The notes: generated by a model not told the origin, from the sequence alone. Counted from the stretch's first letter, positions 13,673 through 21,937 are shown. The stretch is 38,178 nucleotides of DNA from Peptococcaceae bacterium (GCA_009782825.1 WRII01000025.1:1-38178); one strand, 5' to 3'. Made by a program: numbers and translations.

Positions 13673-15895
13673 CTAACTCAATATCCTCCACACATACAGC
13701 ACCTCTTTCCCATACCAAACCCCAAGTACCAGCAGCACCGCCGCCACACCCCCAGGCAGAATCCATAAGAACCTCATATCCGCATCAATCCTGCGATAAA
13801 CCTTCATCCGCATAGGCAGCCACACCAGCGGCAGCCCTATGTACAAAACCATCGCCAGCCACAACGGTCCGCCGAAGCAGACAAAAACCCATCCCAAAGC
13901 CGCGATCCATCTCCAGCCACATTTTTGTTCCAGCCAACACGCCAGTTTCAAAGGATCAGGAGTATGAGCAAACCCCGGCGCCGCCAGCCCCAGCTGCAAA
14001 ATCCGCAGCACCATAAAAAACACCGTCAGCGTCACCCACAGTAAATACGGTGGCATGCCCTGCACACGAGCCAGAAAATCCCACGGATACCCCAGCCAGG
14101 GACTGGCCGCCATAGGAATCTGTAAAAGAATATGGACACAAAACCCTGCCAGAGTCCCCATCCCTCCCACAAAGGTAAACCACCGCATCCAACAGGCCGA
14201 ATCCGCCCATCGTTTCAAACGAGTCCCCGTCATCAAATAAGTGTAAGGTAGTCCACGGGTACGCAGATTCATCACTTCTAAAAACAATAGAAACCCAAAG
14301 CACAACGCTGCCGGAATAATCTCGAAAGGCCACACCGGAGATTCGGCCATTGGAGCCGCCGCAATCTCACCCCATAGCCCTTCCAACCCTTTTTCCGACG
14401 CCACGAGAGTATGACCCTCAGGAACCCCGGCGCCTGATGTCCCCGTCGAGTCGGTATTCAGGTTTCGGCTTGAGCTTCGGCTTGAACTCCGGCCTGAGCC
14501 TCGGCTTGAGCTCAAACCCGCACTCAGGCTTGCGTCCTCGGCCCGGTAAGCAATCTCATAAGCCGCCTTTGGCGCCGCCAAATCCGCCGCCATCTCAAGA
14601 TAATCCCACCTCTCTCCCCGCCCCGGCTCTCCACCCTTAAGCACCGTCCACGCCAGCAAAGACGGATGCCTCTGCCCCATACGCAGCAAAGCTGCGACAT
14701 CCCCCTCCTCCGGCAGATCCTTGGATGCTGTTAAGCCCACAGGCAGCTCGCACCAAGCCCCAATCCCTACACGATCCGCCGCGCTCAGCCAATATTCATC
14801 CACAGAGTCCATAAAATAAATTACATTGATACCCTGCTCCTTCATATCCGTTAAATAGGCATCCACCTCATTGGCACTCCGCAGAACCGCCGCTTCCTCC
14901 GCGGACAGGCTCACCCCCTTCACCGTCACCACATCGCCATTCAGAGTCCAACACCCCTCCTCAGTCATCCCCGGCTGAGAAAATCCCAAAGGCATGAGCA
15001 GGCTGTCCACACTCCCCTGCTCATGGCCCACACGCACACACAAATTATAAAGTACAGGATCCTCCAAACTCCACAGCTCAATCTCCGGAGCTTGGATCTC
15101 CATGATCACACGCTGCCGGGACCCCCGGTCAGCCTGCACCTGCGCCTCTCCCCGCGCCGCCACCGTGTCGCCCCTCATGAACTCCCCTGTCATCCGCCAA
15201 AGATCCTGAGCCTCCCCGTCCGGACACTCCACATCCATTTCCAGAACAATTTTTTCCAGATCCGCCAGATAAGCCACACTCATCGTCTCCCAGCTGAAAC
15301 TCACCTCCGGCTGAACCTCCAACTTCAGCGGCCCGGTAATACTCCCGCCTCCCCCACGCCAAGCCCCAAAGACCTGCTGGTTTTGCCAGGACGAAGGACC
15401 CATGCGAATGAAGAGAACGTTATCTCCGTCAAAATTAAAACGTGCCGGCTCCACCACCAGAGACTGAGCCGTTCCATCGCCTTTTACCGTTCCAATCTTA
15501 TGAAGCTCCTCCACGCCATTCAGGTAAATCTCCGCCTGCCCCCACACACCGCCGACCGTAAGAGCCACACGCTGAGCACTCCATGCCCCTTGGATTTTAA
15601 AATCCTTAGCCGCCACTTCAAAACGTTCATCAGAAGGCAGCAAGATATGCCTCGGCCAGGAATCTCTCATATCTGAGGACTCAAGTTTATGCTTCTCCTG
15701 ATGCCAAGCATCAGGCAGGGAGGAATAGGAAGACCACAATCCACTCAAATCCTGCGCCGCGCGAAAGGGCTGAATCGCCAAAGGCGAGGAAAAAAAGCCC
15801 CTGCCGGTGCTGTGATGGCTGTTCCAAACATAAACCCAGATACAACAGAGAATAAGAGATAGAACAATAAGTCCTGCCGTGATTTTTTTGAACAT
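13673..15895 (-). CDS. Membrane-tethered glycoside hydrolase family 2-like protein, probable pseudoenzyme
   Basis: A 740-residue protein with one N-terminal signal-anchor (about residues 5-25). An outer region follows: a sugar-binding jelly-roll (GVWGQAEIYLNGVEELHKIG at about 115-140), an immunoglobulin-like section, and a TIM-barrel-like part (MKEQGINVIYFMDSVDEYWL, then HPSLLAWTVLKGGE). In active GH2 enzymes the last motif ends in Asn-Glu, the acid/base; here it reads LKGGE, so catalysis is doubtful. The C-terminal 220 residues hold about five membrane segments. A Ser/Arg linker with 12-bp DNA repeats lies at about residues 461-478, between barrel and membrane part. ATG 15895 is chosen because GAGG sits six bases upstream; TTG 15907 has none. 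It may sense or bind surface polysaccharide; that is inference. Confidence 0.65.
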   Translation of the reverse strand: MFKKITAGLIVLSLILCCIWVYVWNSHHSTGRGFFSSPLAIQPFRAAQDLSGLWSSYSSLPDAWHQEKHKLESSDMRDSWPRHILLPSDERFEVAAKDFKIQGAWSAQRVALTVGGVWGQAEIYLNGVEELHKIGTVKGDGTAQSLVVEPARFNFDGDNVLFIRMGPSSWQNQQVFGAWRGGGGSITGPLKLEVQPEVSFSWETMSVAYLADLEKIVLEMDVECPDGEAQDLWRMTGEFMRGDTVAARGEAQVQADRGSRQRVIMEIQAPEIELWSLEDPVLYNLCVRVGHEQGSVDSLLMPLGFSQPGMTEEGCWTLNGDVVTVKGVSLSAEEAAVLRSANEVDAYLTDMKEQGINVIYFMDSVDEYWLSAADRVGIGAWCELPVGLTASKDLPEEGDVAALLRMGQRHPSLLAWTVLKGGEPGRGERWDYLEMAADLAAPKAAYEIAYRAEDASLSAGLSSSRGSGRSSSRSSSRNLNTDSTGTSGAGVPEGHTLVASEKGLEGLWGEIAAAPMAESPVWPFEIIPAALCFGFLLFLEVMNLRTRGLPYTYLMTGTRLKRWADSACWMRWFTFVGGMGTLAGFCVHILLQIPMAASPWLGYPWDFLARVQGMPPYLLWVTLTVFFMVLRILQLGLAAPGFAHTPDPLKLACWLEQKCGWRWIAALGWVFVCFGGPLWLAMVLYIGLPLVWLPMRMKVYRRIDADMRFLWILPGGVAAVLLVLGVWYGKEVLYVWRILS
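14461..14512 (-). repeat. 12-bp tandem repeat encoding a Ser/Arg linker
   Basis: Plus-strand units of the form TCGGCTTGAGCT recur about four times with changes, encoding SSSR-type repeats in the GH2-like membrane protein. Confidence 0.65.
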
Positions 15896-16039
15896 CGCTT
15901 CCCTCAATCATTTCGTCATTAAAACTCGACCTTCGAATTCGGGTATTCACTTATTCTAAATCCAGCTAAAGGTCTCTCATGAAAAGACCTTAGATGAAGC
16001 AGGGATCTCTTAAAGTCGACAAAAATCAACTTATATAGA

Positions 16040-16068
16040 ATTATAGTATATTTTGTGATAAATGCCAA
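16040..16068 (-). promoter_or_regulatory. Strong promoter for the GH2-like gene
   Basis: Minus strand TTGGCA (16063-16068), 17-base spacer, perfect TATAAT (16040-16045). The leader is about 140 bases and includes a 7-bp hairpin AAGGTCT/AGACCTT at about 15968-15990. Confidence 0.65.
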
Positions 16069-16151
16069 CAAAAAACCTCTGGATTTATCAATTGAGAATA
16101 TTAATTAAGAAAATGAATGTATAGAATCTCAATTTCAATAATGAATTTTCA

Positions 16152-16190
16152 GCGCATTTTCTCAAAATTGTTGATCCCGGCTGAGTGCTT
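16152..16190 (-). pseudogene. Remnant of a second AAA-ATPase-like gene (5' part)
   Basis: Read on the minus strand, these 39 bases encode KHSAGINNFEKMR followed by a stop. This matches KLPVGIDNFEKIRRNDFYY at residues 11-29 of the adjacent gene in most positions. It starts five bases after that gene's stop, so it is the head of a paralog left behind where the neighbour lost its tail. Confidence 0.6.
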
Positions 16191-16194
16191 TAAG

Positions 16195-17526
16195 CTAAAA
16201 GTCCTCAGCATCAAGAAAAGCACGGTAAAGCCTTTGGAGCTCTTCTTGGGTTTGGGTGTCTTGAAGGTGCTCTGTAAATAAATCTCTGATTTTTTCAATA
16301 AAGATTTCCCTGATTTCCAGATTGGGGATAACCAGATTGATGGGTTCGGATTGCAGACCTACAGGGTCTTGGGTTTTTGTCAAGTATCCGGTGAGAAACA
16401 GTACACTCCAGAGGTTGTCTATGCTTCTGTCAAGTTCTCCATAAGTTAGAGTTTGTTTTATGACCTTTGCCACAGATTTTCCCGCAATGAGATCCTCTAT
16501 TTCACTTCTTGTTGTGTCGTCGGCTTTATCAATAAATCTTTTAACCATATTGTTAGAGCTGGTGTTGTTCCAATAGCATTTGGGCCGGACAGTTGGATCC
16601 TCCCGGAGTTCACTCACATGATTGATAATATCCCAAGGACAGTACACATCCGCATCCCCAAACCGGTAGCCGTTATACCACACGCGCAGGTCGTCATAGT
16701 TTGAGGAAAGATTGTAATCTTCCAGCACCTTTCTGACTTCGCTGTCCGTGAAACCAAAGTGTTCGTTATGCAGTTTGTTTGTGATGCTGTTTGTTCTGGG
16801 ATTGTTCAAACCCGTGAAGATGCTTTCTTTGGAAATACGCAGGCATCCCGTTATCACCGCAAATTTCAGAGCGTCGTTGGTTTTCAGGGCCTCGCCTAAG
16901 AATATGCGCATGAAAGAAATCATTTTGTTATAGTAACCGTTGTGAAAGGATTTATCTAAAGGAACATCATATTCGTCCATCAGCAGAATAACCTTCTGAC
17001 CATAATGAGCCTCAAGCATACGGGAAAGAGTTCGCAGGCTATTAGTCAGTTGCTGTGGTACAGCGGTTTGTGCCTCTAAGGCCTCGAAAACACGGCGATC
17101 TGCTTGCGTTATCTGTTGACTTTGGGCCAGAAAAGAAAGCCGTATACACTCCTCAGAAACCTGGATAGCCATCCTTTCCATCGCATCCTCATAGGTTTCC
17201 CCTTCTACGCTTTTCAGTGTCAGAAAAATCACCGGGTATCGGTTCATGTATTCATCGCACAACTCCCGTTCCCTGCCAATCTTCAGATTCTCAAAAAGAT
17301 CCTGATTGTCCCTGCCGATTTCAAAAAAGGCTTGCAGCATCTTCATATTTAAGGTTTTGCCAAATCGACGCGGACGTGTAAACAGATTGACTTCTCCCCA
17401 ACTATGCAGAAGCGTCTTGATAAATGAGGTTTTGTCCACATAATAAAAATCATTTCTACGGATTTTCTCAAAATTATCGATCCCAACCGGGAGCTTTAAG
17501 ATTGTAGTCTTTAGTTCAGTTTCCAT
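16195..17526 (-). CDS. AAA-ATPase-like / PD-(D/E)XK family protein, 3'-truncated
   Basis: A 443-residue protein with the AAA-ATPase_like signature: LPVGIDNFEKIRRNDFYYVDKT, the P-loop-like LFTRPRRFGKTLNMKML at about residues 48-64, and a Walker B LLMDEYDVPLD at about 200. Full-length relatives (roughly 550 residues) carry a PD-(D/E)XK nuclease domain at the C-terminus; here the protein stops before it, at AFLDAEDF, and a remnant of a paralog follows. The family is abundant in gut and anaerobic bacteria and is suspected of acting on DNA or in mobile elements, though the role is unproved. AAAGGAAG lies six bases before ATG 17526. It may be non-functional as a nuclease. Confidence 0.8.
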   Translation of the reverse strand: METELKTTILKLPVGIDNFEKIRRNDFYYVDKTSFIKTLLHSWGEVNLFTRPRRFGKTLNMKMLQAFFEIGRDNQDLFENLKIGRERELCDEYMNRYPVIFLTLKSVEGETYEDAMERMAIQVSEECIRLSFLAQSQQITQADRRVFEALEAQTAVPQQLTNSLRTLSRMLEAHYGQKVILLMDEYDVPLDKSFHNGYYNKMISFMRIFLGEALKTNDALKFAVITGCLRISKESIFTGLNNPRTNSITNKLHNEHFGFTDSEVRKVLEDYNLSSNYDDLRVWYNGYRFGDADVYCPWDIINHVSELREDPTVRPKCYWNNTSSNNMVKRFIDKADDTTRSEIEDLIAGKSVAKVIKQTLTYGELDRSIDNLWSVLFLTGYLTKTQDPVGLQSEPINLVIPNLEIREIFIEKIRDLFTEHLQDTQTQEELQRLYRAFLDAEDF

Positions 17527-17585
17527 AGCAGGCTTCCTTTCTTACGAACAAATCCGCCCTCCACAGTTTTCTTAATCTATCAGCA

Positions 17586-17613
17586 AGTATAGTATACCAT
17601 GTTCGACAGACAA
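17586..17613 (-). promoter_or_regulatory. Candidate promoter for the AAA-ATPase-like gene
   Basis: Minus strand TTGTCT (17608-17613), 16-base spacer, TATACT (17586-17591). A palindrome GTATA-G-TATAC covers the -10. The remaining sequence up to 17863 holds short direct repeats (CATCCATCTG twice near 17623, ATCTCTTAGA twice near 17656) and no gene that I can support. Confidence 0.45.
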
Positions 17614-17863
17614 TGGAAAAGACATCCATCTGCATCCATCTGCCCATCTGCCAATCTCTTAGAACCATCTCTTAGACCCTGCTATAACCATAAGGCCATA
17701 ATGAAAGAGCGTTTCTGTCCCAAAACTAAGAATCATAAAATTTCTCCCACAAAATTATCTCTTCGTCAAAATCCGTGGAATATTTGCAAAATATCCCGGG
17801 AACTATAAGACGCATGGTGAACAAGACAACTCTATAAAAAAAACTATTTTGGAGGTGGTTCTA

Positions 17864-17932
17864 TTGTCGAAATGGGTTCCCATGAAACATTTAAGAACAA
17901 GAATAGGAGGATATTATGTTGAAAACTCTTAA
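17864..17932 (+). CDS. Possible 22-residue leader peptide
   Basis: TTG 17864 lies six bases after GGAGGTG and opens a short frame, MSKWVPMKHLRTRIGGYY and four more residues, that ends at TAA 17932, overlapping the first codons of the secreted protein gene in another frame. The ribosome site is strong. Translational coupling to the downstream start is possible; it could also be chance. Confidence 0.25.
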   Translation: MSKWVPMKHLRTRIGGYYVENS

Positions 17933-19496
17933 GAGAATCCCAAAAGCACTAGCGCTACTTATACCTTTAACTATGGTGCTTGGACTCGGTTTGTTTTTTG
18001 CTCCGGCTCCGGCTTATGCAGACTTTCAATTCACTGTGCCAGGGGGAACCAGTCCGCAAGCTACTTTGCAGGGCGCAATCGATGAAATTGTTGATAATGG
18101 TACTCCCGGCACAGCATACACTATCACAGTCACAGCTGATTACGACTATGCTACACAGGTGGACTTTGAAGAACCTGTTGGCCCTACCCCTGGTTTTGTG
18201 ATCAAAATCAAGTCCGATAATACTGTACGCACTCTTACCATGACCGGCAGCGACAGGCATATCTGGGTCGCTGATGGTAATACCCTGACACTAGAAAACA
18301 TCATTTTGGAAAGCAATGGTGGCACCTCAACAGGTGGTGGCATTGATGTTGACTTAGGGGGTACTTTGAATTTGAACGATGGTGCCGTGATTAAAGACTG
18401 CACTGGCACTGGTACAGGAGGAGGCGTTTCTCTGACCAATGCCACATTAAATCTGGAAGATGGCTCTATGATTCAAGGATGCTATGCCATTGATACTGGT
18501 GCCGGAAGTGGTGGCGGTGTATACGGGGCTGCTGTCTCTGAAGTCATCATGAACGACGGTGCTGTCATTCGCGACTGTGTTGCCAGCCCTGATGACGAAG
18601 GCCACGGAGGCGGAATTTATCTGAATGATTCTGCCAACGAATTAGAAATTGCTGGCGGAAGCATCCTGAATAACACGGGTTCCTTAGACAAAAATTCCAC
18701 GGGCTATGCTGGTGGTGTGCGTATTGGTGACAACAACATCTTTACTATGTCCGGCGGCGAAATCATTGGCAACCTCGCCTCCAAGGGAGATGCTGGCCAA
18801 GGCGGCGGCGTCTATATCAACGACGCAACAACCGCTACTATGACAGGTGGTACTATCGGTTTCAACCTGGCCTCTGAAAGAGAGGACGGCGCAGGCGGCG
18901 GTGTGTATACTGAAGCCGACTTCGAAATCAAAGGTGGCATCATCCTCACTAACACAGCCTCCAAAGGAGACGGCGGCCTAGGTGGCGGTATCTTTGCTGA
19001 AGATGGAGCGGCAGCGGCGATAACCCTGTCCGGAATCCCCGCCAAACCCTGCAACATCATCGGCAATGACGCCTCAGGAGATGGCGGCGGCGGAATCTAT
19101 TTGGAAGGCGACAGCAGCCTCACAACAACCGGCCATGTGGAATTCAGCAAGAATTTAGCCGTTAACGGCGATGGCGGCGCCATTTACACTGAGGATGATA
19201 CAAACTACGCAAACATTACAACCTCTGCCGCAACACTCTTCAAGAATAATGGGGCTGACAAAGCCTATATGTACGACGGAACAACGCCCGATGTCCCCGG
19301 TATCTTATTCGGCTCAACCAGCATTCACTTCCCCGGCTCATTCGGTATTGAGGATTATGATCATGTTTTGAATAACTTTGATATCAACTTTACAGCCGGA
19401 GACGAATTTGATCCCTTCATCTATATCTATTTAGATGTTTTGGAAGAGGGTACGGATGCTTTAGAGGGTGTAGGTGTCTTAGAGGGTGTAGGTTGA
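17916..19496 (+). CDS. Secreted beta-helix protein with chlamydial-POMP-like repeats
   Basis: A 526-residue exported protein with AGGAGG five bases before ATG 17916. The signal peptide has basic residues, a hydrophobic core (ALALLIPLTMVLGLGLFF) and a likely cleavage after APAYA. The body is made of repeating units with GGG(V/I)Y and (L/M)xxGAVIxD, as in polymorphic outer-membrane-protein-type parallel beta-helices; units are at about residues 130-440. Such folds are typical of adhesins and surface carbohydrate-binding proteins. There is no LPxTG motif, S-layer domain or membrane anchor at the C-terminus, which ends in the 18-bp-encoded repeat LEGVGVLEGVG. The end therefore may be a shortened form of a longer surface protein, with the next small gene a possible lost extension. 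Confidence 0.7.
   Translation: MLKTLKRIPKALALLIPLTMVLGLGLFFAPAPAYADFQFTVPGGTSPQATLQGAIDEIVDNGTPGTAYTITVTADYDYATQVDFEEPVGPTPGFVIKIKSDNTVRTLTMTGSDRHIWVADGNTLTLENIILESNGGTSTGGGIDVDLGGTLNLNDGAVIKDCTGTGTGGGVSLTNATLNLEDGSMIQGCYAIDTGAGSGGGVYGAAVSEVIMNDGAVIRDCVASPDDEGHGGGIYLNDSANELEIAGGSILNNTGSLDKNSTGYAGGVRIGDNNIFTMSGGEIIGNLASKGDAGQGGGVYINDATTATMTGGTIGFNLASEREDGAGGGVYTEADFEIKGGIILTNTASKGDGGLGGGIFAEDGAAAAITLSGIPAKPCNIIGNDASGDGGGGIYLEGDSSLTTTGHVEFSKNLAVNGDGGAIYTEDDTNYANITTSAATLFKNNGADKAYMYDGTTPDVPGILFGSTSIHFPGSFGIEDYDHVLNNFDINFTAGDEFDPFIYIYLDVLEEGTDALEGVGVLEGVG
19439..19496 (+). repeat. 18-bp tandem repeat at the 3' end of the secreted beta-helix gene
   Basis: TTAGAGGGTGTAGGTGTC (19461-19478) is repeated at 19479-19496 with the last bases changed to the stop codon. 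A degenerate third copy precedes it (LEEGTDA). The protein therefore ends in LEGVGV-LEGVG. Confidence 0.8.
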
Positions 19497-19549
19497 ATAG
19501 GTCATGAGTCAATATACCAAATCTACGGTAATAAGGAAGGATTTGTTCT

Positions 19550-19885
19550 ATGAATAAAACAAGAGGTGTCAAACAGAGACTCAGGAAAACTCAAATGCTG
19601 GCAATTCTGTTTGTTATGACAGTTTTGCTGAGTATTGTCTTCGCAGCCGGAACAGCCATGGCAGCGCCTCCCGGCGATTACGACTATGTAACTGTTTTGC
19701 TTGATGATACCTTCTCTGAAGCCCCGCCCCTCATTTCAGGCTACACCTATATTGGATGGACTTTTAATGGTGGCGAATTGCTGCCTGGCACTCCCAGATA
19801 TACTCCTGTACGCGGCATGAGCGAAGATGTGATCATCGCCTATGTGTACAAGAAGACTCCCACACCGCCTAAGTCAGGTGAATAG
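19550..19885 (+). CDS. Small secreted protein with a single MucBP-like or InlB-like module
   Basis: A 111-residue protein with a signal peptide (hydrophobic LAILFVMTVLLSIVFAA, cleavage probably after AMA). The rest is one beta-rich module: SGYTYIGWTFNGGELLPGTP and then a closing IIAYVYKK, which resembles a MucBP or B-repeat unit of Firmicute surface proteins. The tail KTPTPPKSGE is proline-rich with no anchor. It begins 53 bases after the beta-helix gene behind AAGGAAGG, so the two form an operon ended by the terminator at 19963. It may be the surviving start of a longer adhesin. Confidence 0.6.
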   Translation: MNKTRGVKQRLRKTQMLAILFVMTVLLSIVFAAGTAMAAPPGDYDYVTVLLDDTFSEAPPLISGYTYIGWTFNGGELLPGTPRYTPVRGMSEDVIIAYVYKKTPTPPKSGE

Positions 19886-19962
19886 AGTCGGAGTCAGTCT
19901 GGTCAATAAACCGTTGAGAGGTTTCAACCAAGAAGGTGATTGAAAAAGCAAGTAAATAAAGA

Positions 19963-20010
19963 ACCCTCCGGAAACAGTTTAACGCCGTTTCCGGGGGGTC
20001 TTTATATTTT
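19963..20010 (+). terminator. Rho-independent terminator after the secreted-protein operon
   Basis: A 13-bp stem ACCCTCCGGAAAC (19963-19975) / GTTTCCGGGGGGT (19987-19999) with one G-U pair, 11-base loop, followed by CTTTATATTTT. Confidence 0.85.
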
Positions 20011-20116
20011 AGATTCGGATTATGTCCAAATCAGGATATTTCATTTCGAGAAAAGAAAAAGAAAGAGTAAAGAAAGAAAGAAAAGAAAAGTCGCTAAAAA
20101 TCTGCGGTCAAAAAGC

Positions 20117-20146
20117 TTGACGAGCATCTTCCCGCGAAGGTATAAT
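20117..20146 (+). promoter_or_regulatory. Promoter of the 27-bp-repeat gene
   Basis: TTGACG (20117-20122), 18-base spacer, perfect TATAAT (20141-20146). The ribosome site GGGAGG starts at 20154, so the leader is very short. It supports the start at 20168 rather than the longer open frame that crosses the terminator. Confidence 0.6.
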
Positions 20147-20167
20147 TCATTACGGGAGGTGATAGAC

Positions 20168-20743
20168 GTGACACAAACAGAAATGTTAGAACTTAGATCC
20201 CTGATTGAAGGGGTTATAGATTCAAGAGGATTTGCCACAAAAGATGACCTGAAAGAAGTTGCTACCAAAGATGACTTAAAAGAATTTGCCACAAAAGACG
20301 ACCTAAAAGAATTTGCCACAAAAGATGATCTGAAAGAATTTGCCACCAAAGATGACCTGAAAGAATTTGCCACCAAAGATGACCTGAAAGAATTTGCCAC
20401 CAAAGACGACCTGAAAGAATTTGCCACCAAAGACGACCTGAAAGAATTTGCCACCAAAGATGACCTGAAAGAATTTGCCACCAAAGACGACTTAAAAGAA
20501 GTTGCCACCAAAGATGACCTGAAAGAATTTGCCACCAAAGACGACCTGAAAGAATTTTCTACAAAAGACGACTTAAAGGAAATAAAAGTCGACATATATG
20601 CCTTAAAGCAGGATATGCGAGTGGTAAAAGGCGATATTGGTGAAATGAAGAAAATGATAGATGCTATATGGGAAGACATAGCAAAAGGATCGAGAAATCT
20701 AGAAATACATGAACAGCGATACGCACATCATGCTAAGTTTTAA
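20168..20743 (+). CDS. Coiled-coil protein with 13 tandem nonapeptide repeats
   Basis: A 191-residue cytoplasmic protein. GTG 20168 is eight bases after GGAGG; the open frame extends upstream to 19940 but that part crosses a terminator and a promoter. After a short head (TQTEMLELRSLIEGVIDSRG) come 13 copies of FATKDDLKE, then a heptad-like tail (IYALKQDMRVVKGDIGEMKK). The repeats are charged and helical, so a long rod or coiled coil is likely. Proteins with TKxDLKE repeats are scattered in bacteria, sometimes next to DUF1640-like coiled coils or in phage tails; I do not know a function. Copy number is likely to vary between strains because units are nearly identical in DNA. Confidence 0.7.
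   Translation: MTQTEMLELRSLIEGVIDSRGFATKDDLKEVATKDDLKEFATKDDLKEFATKDDLKEFATKDDLKEFATKDDLKEFATKDDLKEFATKDDLKEFATKDDLKEFATKDDLKEVATKDDLKEFATKDDLKEFSTKDDLKEIKVDIYALKQDMRVVKGDIGEMKKMIDAIWEDIAKGSRNLEIHEQRYAHHAKF
20231..20581 (+). repeat. 27-bp tandem repeat, 13 units
   Basis: Exactly 351 bases, 13 x 27, with consensus beginning TTTGCCACCAAAGATGACCT. Differences are almost all silent (GAT/GAC, CTG/TTA, ACC/ACA) apart from F to V at two units and to S in the last one. Confidence 0.95.
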
Positions 20744-20747
20744 AAGT

Positions 20748-21239
20748 TCATCCAGTTATAAATTCTGTTGTTCTAAGGCGCTCAATGGCATTTTGGATAC
20801 GTTCTTTTGAATATTTATTACCTTTAATTTTTTGTACACCCTCGGTAATCGCTGATTTGTTTTTATCCAGTTGTATATATACATATAGAGCAGTAGTCAA
20901 TAGTTCTAATTCACTTGGTGTATCTTTACCAAATTCATCAATAATGCTGTTGATAATATCATTCTCGTATGTTTCCTGGTAATTTTCGTTAGATACGCTT
21001 ATTTTATGTTCAGTGTTAGAATATTGAATAGAAAGAAGCCCTTCATCACTTAATTCTCGAACGGCATAGTCCAAATCATGGCTATAGGGACCGAAAAAAT
21101 GTATGTTATAGTCACAACCCAAATCTACGCCCTTAGCTTCAATGAGATATACAGTCTTTTGAAGGGTTTTTTTACCTGGTGGCTCGTTTCTGGTAGATAT
21201 TCTTTTGATTATACTGACTATTGCTTCTTTATTAACCAT
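20748..21239 (-). CDS. YwgA-like protein
   Basis: A 163-residue protein: MVNKEAIVSIIKRISTRNEP, then GKKTLQKTVYLIEAKGVDLG and IHFFGPYSHDLDYAVRELSDEGLL. The combination (R/K)KKLQK, the pattern FFGPYS and a two-stranded wing recall B. subtilis YwgA and more distantly the SocA/Panacea-type antitoxin fold. In B. subtilis ywgA is beside ywfO, an HD phosphohydrolase; here an HD-phosphohydrolase remnant is directly upstream, 12 bases away. The pairing suggests a functional unit, but no biochemical role is known to me. AGGAGGAAGAGAA precedes ATG 21239. Base composition is AT-richer than the nearby housekeeping genes. Confidence 0.6.
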   Translation of the reverse strand: MVNKEAIVSIIKRISTRNEPPGKKTLQKTVYLIEAKGVDLGCDYNIHFFGPYSHDLDYAVRELSDEGLLSIQYSNTEHKISVSNENYQETYENDIINSIIDEFGKDTPSELELLTTALYVYIQLDKNKSAITEGVQKIKGNKYSKERIQNAIERLRTTEFITG

Positions 21240-21251
21240 TTCTCTTCCTCC

Positions 21252-21763
21252 TTATTTCATTGACTGCAATTCTTTGATTATGTTCGTCGCTTGTTGAGCG
21301 AAATCTTTTTTTACGTATATCCTATCAATATTTATTGGAGTTACAATCGAATCTAATATATGTGAGACATCCATAATATTCTGGACAATTGATGTTTTTT
21401 CATCAATTATTGCTATTCCTTTACCACTATCATCATCACGAGTAATAAGTGTAGGATTCAACTTGTGCGCCATTTTATCTATATGGTCATAAACCATATT
21501 TTCTTCGCCAATTTGGTTTCTCAAGGTATTAAAAAAAGTTCTAGCTATCATAGCATCAGTTTTTTTAGAATGTACTTGTGATTCATATATGCAAGGAATA
21601 ATCACTCTGCTTCTAAAGTCACGTATACACCTTTCTTTAGATTCTGACATCAAATGAAGAACTTTTGCATCATCCCATTGCAAATATTCTTTTGTGTTTA
21701 CTGGATACTTTCATTTTCAGTAATTTCAATAAATCCATGAATAGGGTCTCTAAATTGATACAT
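21252..21763 (-). pseudogene. HD-domain phosphohydrolase (YwfO-like), internally deleted
   Basis: ATG 21763 behind GAGGAA starts MYQFRDPIHGFIEITENES, which is the standard first element (RDPxHG) of YwfO/SAMHD1-like HD phosphohydrolases. The frame ends at TAA 21698-21700. A second frame, open from about 21708 to 21252, reads KEYLQWDDAKVLHLMSESKE and on to the end, matching the C-terminal region of the same family (FLxLDDxxVL). The roughly 200-residue HD core with the metal-binding His-Asp is missing. So the gene has an internal deletion with a frame change. The 3' piece alone (TTG 21683) has no ribosome site and is unlikely to be translated. It is the partner of the YwgA-like gene. Confidence 0.65.
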
Positions 21764-21821
21764 ATATATGTTCCTCGCCACGAAACCGGATTTTCCATCA
21801 AAACAGCCCGCTCCTATTGTG

Positions 21822-21850
21822 AGCCTATCCAAAAATCTGAACTTTGTCAA
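21822..21850 (-). promoter_or_regulatory. Candidate promoter of the HD/YwgA-like pair
   Basis: Minus strand perfect TTGACA (21845-21850), 17-base spacer, weak TAGGCT (21822-21827), about 60 bases before ATG 21763. Confidence 0.4.
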
Positions 21851-21937
21851 TTGGGACTATCATTATTAAATCTATGCCCACTTGAATCTCCATCCATTTT
21901 GCGTTAAGGTTATAGTATCCAGAGGAGGAGATCTACA

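Noticed and set aside
20231-20581. CRISPR-like regular array
   Set aside because: Units are contiguous with no unique spacers and all are coding.
20041-20679. Minus-strand frame with repeated SFRSSLVAN
   Set aside because: It mirrors the 27-bp repeat gene; the plus strand has promoter, ribosome site and silent-site bias.
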